Translations under genes and position numbers: made by a program | In this document: positions 59,476 to 64,000 of the stretch, one piece after another | Numbering within the stretch: the stretch's first letter is position 1 | Layout: the number at the start of each line of letters is the position of its first letter | From: UBA4363 sp002393965 | Lineage (GTDB): Bacteria; Bacteroidota; Bacteroidia; Bacteroidales; Paludibacteraceae | NCBI GenBank assembly: GCA_946542925.1 | Contig: CAMNLA010000043.1 | Coordinates: forward strand, 1-64,000 | Length of the DNA stretch: 64,000 bases | Direction: 5' to 3' | The notes under the pieces: generated by a model | The model's database searches: none | What the model saw: the letters and a program-made list of their open reading frames with translations, nothing else | Told to the model about the DNA's origin: nothing

Positions 59476-61599
59476 CTATGCGCCGTAGCGCTGAGGATAG
59501 ATCACGACCTTGTTATTCAGTCGGAAATGAGTAGAAAGGGTCATAGGGACCTGGTCCATGGCACGGACATAAGACACAGAGCCGTGTCGTGCAGCGACGA
59601 CGAGCAGGAGGTCGTCCTTAGCGATGGAGCGACGGAGCAGGAGGAAGGAATCCCAATTGGAGAAAGGAAGGAAATCATAGCGCAGTCGGCGTCGAATATG
59701 TCGCAGTCCATCCTCGAAAGCGAGCCGCGTCTGTTCGGTTGTGCAGAGGAGCACCTGCGCTGAGAGTTCGCGATTAAGGATAACCACCTTACGCAGCCAT
59801 TGCAGAAAACCCTTCTCCAGTTCGGCAAGTGCAGGAACGACGAGTACGATGCGATGGTGTACGACGAGCGGTTTCTCGATCTGGCACATAAAAACCAGTT
59901 TATCCGTCTTGGCGACGACTCCGCCGGCATTCTCACCGATGAGGCGGTCAATCAGTCCGAGTTCTCGCGGCCATCCGGTGACGATTACATCTGCCATTGC
60001 CTCACGGGTAAGTCGGACAATACCACCAGAGATATTATAGTCGAGAGTTGTCTGCACGGTGACCGCGGTCTCGTTGGCGGATGCTTTCCGGACATACTGT
60101 TCCAGTCGGTTACGAACGGCACGGATCTTCTTCTCGGCATTGTTCTCATCGGGCAATACAGAGCCGACGACGAGCGGTTGTGCCGATCGTTTATCCTTGA
60201 GTACGACTGCAAAATCGAGCAGACGTTCGTAGTCGTTCTGCATGGCGACAGGAACGAGAATTGTCTCGGCGCGTGATGTCTGTATGCCGTTTTTCTGTTG
60301 CTTGACGACATCAACGACCTTTGAAGTGGACTTCTCACTCCCCACAGTTGTCGCAGGTGTGGCTACGGATTCCCACTGCAGGCGTTCGAGCTGTGCGAGT
60401 TTACGTCCTGATTGTTCGGTTATGATGGCGGAAACGGTGCAAGTGAGCAGGATCATGATGACAGCTGCATTGAGCAGGACATCGTCCATCAGTCCGGAGC
60501 GGATGCCGACGAGGACGATTGCCAGCGTCACGGCAGCCCGGCTGCCACTGAGTCCGAACATCAGTTTTCGTTGAGTCCCCGTAAAATGACTGAATATCTG
60601 CGTAAAGAAGGCAGCGAGCCACTTACCGAAGACAGAAGCGATTGTCAGGACGATGGCGGACGTAATGATCAGCGAGTCGGAGAACACGTTGGAAAAATCC
60701 ATCATCAGTCCCACGCTGATGAGGAAGAACGGGATAAAGAGGGTATTACCGATAAAATCGATACGATTCATGAGTGCAGACGAAGCCGGGACCAGCCTAT
60801 TGACAGCCAGTCCGGCGAGGAAGGCGCCGATCACTCCCTCGAAGCCGAGCAAGTCGGCAAAATAAGCCGAGAGCAACATCACGGCCAGGACGAGGATAAA
60901 ATGGCTTCCTTTTTCACTTTCCAGATGTCGGAAGAAATACTTCAGTATAACGGGGAAAAGAATAAAGATCAAGAGATAGAGCACGAGTGCGCTACAGGTC
61001 ATACGCAGGAAGAAGGTCCATCCGACCTGTCCTGAGTGGAGTCCCATGAGAAAAGCGAGGAGGATGAGAGCGGCGGTATTAGTCATAATCGTACCTCCGA
61101 CGGTCACGGCGACCGCCTCATTCTTGACGACTCCCAGTCGGCTTGCCACCGGGTACGATATAAGCGTATGCGTGGCAAACATACAGGCGATGAGGAATCC
61201 CGCCTCCTGAGGAAGGTGGAGTACATAGACCGATGCGACATAGCCCGTAATCATAGGTACGAAAAACGTGAGGATGCCGAACATGATACTCTTGCGTCGG
61301 TGGACACGGAAATCGTTGAGATCGAGGTCGATGCCGGCAATGAACATGATGTAGAGCAGTCCGATGGTAGAAAAGAGATTGATGGAAGAGCTCTGTTGTA
61401 CGAGTCCGAATCCGTGAGGTCCGACCAGCAGCCCTGACAGGATGAGGACGATAATACTGGGAATACGGAGGGAGCGCATGATGACGGGAGCCATCAGCAC
61501 GATGACCAGAAGAAGTGAGAACACGAGCAGGGGGTGTTGCAGAGGCAAAGAGAACTGTGCAACAAGACTATTCAGCAAATCGGAAAACTGCACTTCCAT
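59476..61599 (-). CDS. CPA2-family cation:proton antiporter with soluble C-terminal domain
   Basis: A 707-residue inner-membrane antiporter. Residues about 1-400 hold about twelve helices of the sodium/hydrogen exchanger fold, with FIAGIDLDLNDF, YPVASRLGVVKNEAVAVTVGGT, VIGAFLAGLAVNR and GLSGSRAAVTLAIVLVG. The C-terminal 280 residues form a soluble region, with segments such as AETILVPVAMQNDYERLLDFA that resemble the UspA fold. It probably exchanges Na+ or K+ for protons, possibly gated by the soluble part. The promoter at 61628-61658 is divergent from mpl. Confidence 0.88.
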   Translation of the reverse strand: MEVQFSDLLNSLVAQFSLPLQHPLLVFSLLLVIVLMAPVIMRSLRIPSIIVLILSGLLVGPHGFGLVQQSSSINLFSTIGLLYIMFIAGIDLDLNDFRVHRRKSIMFGILTFFVPMITGYVASVYVLHLPQEAGFLIACMFATHTLISYPVASRLGVVKNEAVAVTVGGTIMTNTAALILLAFLMGLHSGQVGWTFFLRMTCSALVLYLLIFILFPVILKYFFRHLESEKGSHFILVLAVMLLSAYFADLLGFEGVIGAFLAGLAVNRLVPASSALMNRIDFIGNTLFIPFFLISVGLMMDFSNVFSDSLIITSAIVLTIASVFGKWLAAFFTQIFSHFTGTQRKLMFGLSGSRAAVTLAIVLVGIRSGLMDDVLLNAAVIMILLTCTVSAIITEQSGRKLAQLERLQWESVATPATTVGSEKSTSKVVDVVKQQKNGIQTSRAETILVPVAMQNDYERLLDFAVVLKDKRSAQPLVVGSVLPDENNAEKKIRAVRNRLEQYVRKASANETAVTVQTTLDYNISGGIVRLTREAMADVIVTGWPRELGLIDRLIGENAGGVVAKTDKLVFMCQIEKPLVVHHRIVLVVPALAELEKGFLQWLRKVVILNRELSAQVLLCTTEQTRLAFEDGLRHIRRRLRYDFLPFSNWDSFLLLRRSIAKDDLLLVVAARHGSVSYVRAMDQVPMTLSTHFRLNNKVVIYPQRYGA

Positions 61600-61627
61600 A
61601 GGTTATAAGAGCCACACGATCGTAACA

Positions 61628-61658
61628 CAAAAATAACAAATTATCTTCGGCATCGCAA
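61628..61658 (-). promoter_or_regulatory. Promoter of the antiporter gene
   Basis: On the minus strand: TTG at 61656-61658, a 20-base spacer, then TATTTTTG at 61628-61635, 29 bases from the start codon. Confidence 0.65.
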
Positions 61659-61710
61659 AAAGAAGAAAAAATAGAATGCGTGTAATATCCTTATTTTATT
61701 TAGAATACCG

Positions 61711-61718
61711 TACCTTTG
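61711..61718 (+). promoter_or_regulatory. Promoter -7 element TACCTTTG for mpl
   Basis: An exact TAnnTTTG match 50 bases before the mpl ATG. No canonical -33 TTG. Confidence 0.6.
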
Positions 61719-61768
61719 CCTAACCATAAATCATTTATGAAAGAAGGGATTCTTTCTGGAAGAGAAGA

Positions 61769-63139
61769 ATGAAAAAGGTACATTTCATAGCCATGGGAGG
61801 TGCTGCGATGCACAACCTGGCATTAGCGCTGAACGAAAAAGAAGGATATAGGATAACGGGTTCGGACGATGAATTCTTTGACCCGTCGAAAAGCCGTCTT
61901 GCCGCCGCTCATTTGCTACCCGAAGAAGAGGGTTGGCATGCGGAGCGCATCACGGAAGACCTGGATGCTGTCATTGTCGGCATGCATGCGAGGGAAGACA
62001 ATCCCGAACTGGTACGCGCCAAAGAGTTAGGTATCAAGATATACTCCTTTCCGGAGTACCTCTATGAGCAGACGAAAGACAAGACGCGAGTCGTCATCGG
62101 AGGCAGTCATGGCAAGACGACGACGACAGCGATGATCTTGTTTGTCCTGAAAGAGTTGGGCATCAAAGCCGACTATATGGTCGGTGCTCAGATTGAGGGT
62201 TTTCAGAACATGGTAGGTCTGAGTCATGAAGCCAAGATTGCGGTATTTGAAGGAGACGAATACCTCACCTCGCCATTAGACCTACGCAGCAAGTTCCTTC
62301 TTTACCATCCGCATATTGCATTACTGACGGGCATTGCGTGGGATCACATCAACGTCTTTCCGACGTTTGACAGTTATGTTGAGACATTCCGAAAATTCGT
62401 ACAGAGCATTGAGCCAAACGGTCGGTTCATCTGGTATGCCCAGGACGAGAACCTACGCCTGCTTGCCGACGGGGTGCGGAGCGATGTTCAGTCGATGCCC
62501 TATGACACGCCGAAATTTGAGATCGCGAACGGCAAGACGACCATTGAGGTCAACGGCCTGCGCACCACGTTAGGAGTCTTCGGCGAGCACAACCTACAGA
62601 ACATCATGGGAGCGTATAACGTATGTCGATCGTTGGGTATCACAGACGAAGACTTCTTCCGTTCGATTGCAAGATTCACGGGAGCGGCGAACCGTCTGCA
62701 GAAAATTACGGAGACAAGCTCCTCGGTATCCTTCAAAGACTTTGCCCATTCGCCGTCGAAACTGAAAGCCACCGTCAAAGCGGTCCGTCAGCAGTATCCG
62801 GACAAGCGTCTGGTTGCGTGCATGGAACTGCATACCTTCTCCTCACTGACGAAAGCGTTCCTGCCTCAATACAAAGGAGCGATGGATGGTGCGGACAAGG
62901 CGTACGTCTATTACAATCCAGAGGTAGTGAAGCACAAGCGTCTGGAGGACATCTGTCCGGAAGACGTGAAAGCGGGATTTGGCGGACGTGTAGAAGTATT
63001 CTGCGACTCGAAGCTGTTGCAGCAAGAGCTGCGAGGTTTGCATATAGAAGAGAACACGGCATTATTGCTAATGACGTCGGGCAACTTTGACGGAATCGAC
63101 CTCATCTCCTTTGCCAAGGAGTTGCTTGAGACGCACTAA
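61769..63139 (+). CDS. mpl: UDP-N-acetylmuramate:L-alanyl-gamma-D-glutamyl-meso-diaminopimelate ligase
   Basis: Recycles cell-wall peptides by ligating murein tripeptide to UDP-MurNAc. The 456 residues have the Mur-ligase layout. The N-terminal Rossmann start is HFIAMGGAAMHNLAL, the ATP loop VIGGSHGKTTTTAMI (about residue 112), FEGDEYLTSPLDLRSKF follows, and the C-terminal domain has FAHSPSKLKATVKAV. The GGAAM start and absence of GIGG-type MurC features favour Mpl over MurC. It is cytosolic. It is followed by a deaminase gene 12 bp later. Confidence 0.93.
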   Translation: MKKVHFIAMGGAAMHNLALALNEKEGYRITGSDDEFFDPSKSRLAAAHLLPEEEGWHAERITEDLDAVIVGMHAREDNPELVRAKELGIKIYSFPEYLYEQTKDKTRVVIGGSHGKTTTTAMILFVLKELGIKADYMVGAQIEGFQNMVGLSHEAKIAVFEGDEYLTSPLDLRSKFLLYHPHIALLTGIAWDHINVFPTFDSYVETFRKFVQSIEPNGRFIWYAQDENLRLLADGVRSDVQSMPYDTPKFEIANGKTTIEVNGLRTTLGVFGEHNLQNIMGAYNVCRSLGITDEDFFRSIARFTGAANRLQKITETSSSVSFKDFAHSPSKLKATVKAVRQQYPDKRLVACMELHTFSSLTKAFLPQYKGAMDGADKAYVYYNPEVVKHKRLEDICPEDVKAGFGGRVEVFCDSKLLQQELRGLHIEENTALLLMTSGNFDGIDLISFAKELLETH

Positions 63140-63151
63140 AAAAGACAGACT

Positions 63152-63577
63152 ATGGACGAGAAACAGCACCTCTTGGACCTGCGATATATGAAGATGGCCT
63201 TGATATGGGCCGGCAACTCCTATTGCAAGCGCCGTCAGGTCGGTGCGTTATTGGTGAAAGACAAGATGATCATCAGTGACGGCTACAACGGGACTCCCAG
63301 TGGATTCGAGAACAACTGTGAAGACGAGGACAACAAATCATTTGCCTACGTACTGCATGCTGAAGCCAATGCAATCACGAAAGTAGCGCGAAGTACGAAC
63401 AACAGCGAAGGGGCTACGCTCTATGTCACGGCGTCGCCGTGTATTGAGTGTGCGAAACTCATCATCCAGGCGGGCATCCGAAGAGTTGTCTATGGAGAGC
63501 AATACCGTCTGCTGGACGGAATTGACTTGCTTCGCAAAGCCGGAATTGAAGTCACCCAGGTCGAAACGACCCTCTAA
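63152..63577 (+). CDS. Deoxycytidylate (dCMP) deaminase
   Basis: Deaminates dCMP to dUMP, feeding dTMP synthesis. The 141-residue zinc enzyme shows LHAEANAITKVARS, the zinc His and catalytic Glu, and the second zinc motif ASPCIECAKLIIQAGIRRVVYG. The stretch DGYNGTPSGFENNCED matches the dCMP-deaminase loop rather than tRNA deaminases. Length is normal. It is cytosolic, transcribed with mpl and the S41 peptidase. Confidence 0.93.
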   Translation: MDEKQHLLDLRYMKMALIWAGNSYCKRRQVGALLVKDKMIISDGYNGTPSGFENNCEDEDNKSFAYVLHAEANAITKVARSTNNSEGATLYVTASPCIECAKLIIQAGIRRVVYGEQYRLLDGIDLLRKAGIEVTQVETTL

Positions 63578-63594
63578 AAAGAAGAATATCCATC

Positions 63595-64000
63595 ATGAAC
63601 ACGAAATGGAAGATTATCCTTCCCCTGCTTGCCAGCCTGTGTGTTATCACCGGATTATTTATCGGTCGCTGGATGTATAAGACGCCGTCTGCATTCATGA
63701 GCAACGGCAGTTCTCCGGTAGATGAGGTTCTGAACTTAGCGGACCATGAATACACCGACTCGGTCAACATGGACACCTTATCTGAAGCTGCCATTGAGGC
63801 CATGTTATCGTTGTTGGATCCTCATTCGGTCTATATCCCGAAGAAGGACCTTCAGATGGTCAATGACGACATGTCAGGTTCATTCTCCGGCATCGGAGTT
63901 CAGTTCAACATCCAGCGAGACACGGTGACCATCATCTCCGTCATACACGGAGGTCCGTCGGAGAAGTTGGGCATCCTGCCGGGCGACCGCATCATCAGTG
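63595..64000 (+). CDS. S41-family carboxy-terminal processing peptidase (partial)
   Basis: The first 135 codons of a gene running off the right edge. An N-terminal signal anchor (MNTKWKIILPLLASLC) is followed by a helical region and LSLLDPHSVYIPKKDL, the stretch before the PDZ domain in CtpA-type proteases. The PDZ start FSGIGVQFNIQRDTVTIISV follows, with the later LPGDRIIS. The catalytic Ser/Lys part is outside the window. It is a periplasmic protease, 17 bp after the deaminase gene. Confidence 0.88.
   Translation, partial: MNTKWKIILPLLASLCVITGLFIGRWMYKTPSAFMSNGSSPVDEVLNLADHEYTDSVNMDTLSEAAIEAMLSLLDPHSVYIPKKDLQMVNDDMSGSFSGIGVQFNIQRDTVTIISVIHGGPSEKLGILPGDRIIS

Noticed and set aside
60412..61437. 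Plus-strand frames opposite the antiporter
   Set aside because: Highly charged, biased sequences typical of antisense to membrane helices.
1..64000. CRISPR array, insertion sequence or prophage
   Set aside because: No regularly spaced repeats, transposase, integrase or phage structural genes were seen.

Overview
This window looks like chromosomal DNA of a member of the order Bacteroidales (phylum Bacteroidota). Three things support this. Many genes and both tRNAs have the TAnnTTTG -7 promoter element of that phylum, twice with an exactly spaced -33 TTG. Several families are typical of the group (DUF3256, DUF4837, DUF4922, PepSY-like, PorT-like barrel, TamB with a DUF3256 partner). The gene orders coaX/outer-membrane protein/TPR/lptC/CorC/ppiD and kdsB/M16/truA/DMT are familiar from Bacteroides relatives. 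I cannot fix the genus. I see no phage, insertion sequence, CRISPR array or rRNA.

Layout. 0.2-4.6 kb: small lipoproteins, purU, a GalT/HIT-like DUF4922 protein, a SUMF-domain lipoprotein with a hexapeptide repeat, and a small membrane protein. 4.7-14.6 kb: an unknown exported protein, purB, an MsbA-like exporter, an alanine/sodium symporter, a metallopeptidase-like lipoprotein, a GH13 amylase and mazG. 14.6-17.1 kb: tRNA-Pro(CGG) followed by an AT-rich, gene-poor patch with a truncated XRE-like fragment, a lipoprotein and a beta-barrel gene. These last two genes carry near-identical 17-codon ORF starts in their leaders. 17.2-26.1 kb: a histidine operon with its own leader peptide and attenuator, then a hotdog thioesterase, hisG, hisD, hisC and hisB, running without a visible break into kdsB, a degenerate M16 peptidase, truA and a DMT transporter. 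26.1-29 kb: exported orphans, tRNA-Asp(GTC) and a PepSY-like protein. 29-37 kb (minus strand): TPR protein, DUF3256 and tamB, divergent from tsaD. 37-47.4 kb: tsaD, an orphan exosortase-like protein, a BASS transporter, then the envelope run coaX to ppiD. 47.4-50.9 kb: rlmN, DUF4837 lipoprotein and pdxA. 51-54.4 kb (minus): htpG and an RsuA/RluB-type pseudouridine synthase. 54.5-59.4 kb: a three-gene cytoplasmic glycogen operon (debranching enzyme, GT4, GH57). 59.5-64 kb: a CPA2 antiporter (minus), mpl, dCMP deaminase and the start of an S41 protease that runs off the window.

How the parts fit. Much of the window serves the cell envelope (MsbA-like exporter, KdsB, LptC, TamB, PpiD, Mpl, beta-barrels, lipoproteins). 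The rest is central metabolism (purines, folate, histidine, CoA, PLP, glycogen) and RNA modification (TruA, TsaD, RlmN, RluB-like). The most interesting non-coding signals are the his attenuator, the duplicated 17-codon element whose substitutions are all synonymous, and a roughly 250-bp hairpin-rich stretch upstream of it. All assignments come from reading the sequence; no database search was run.
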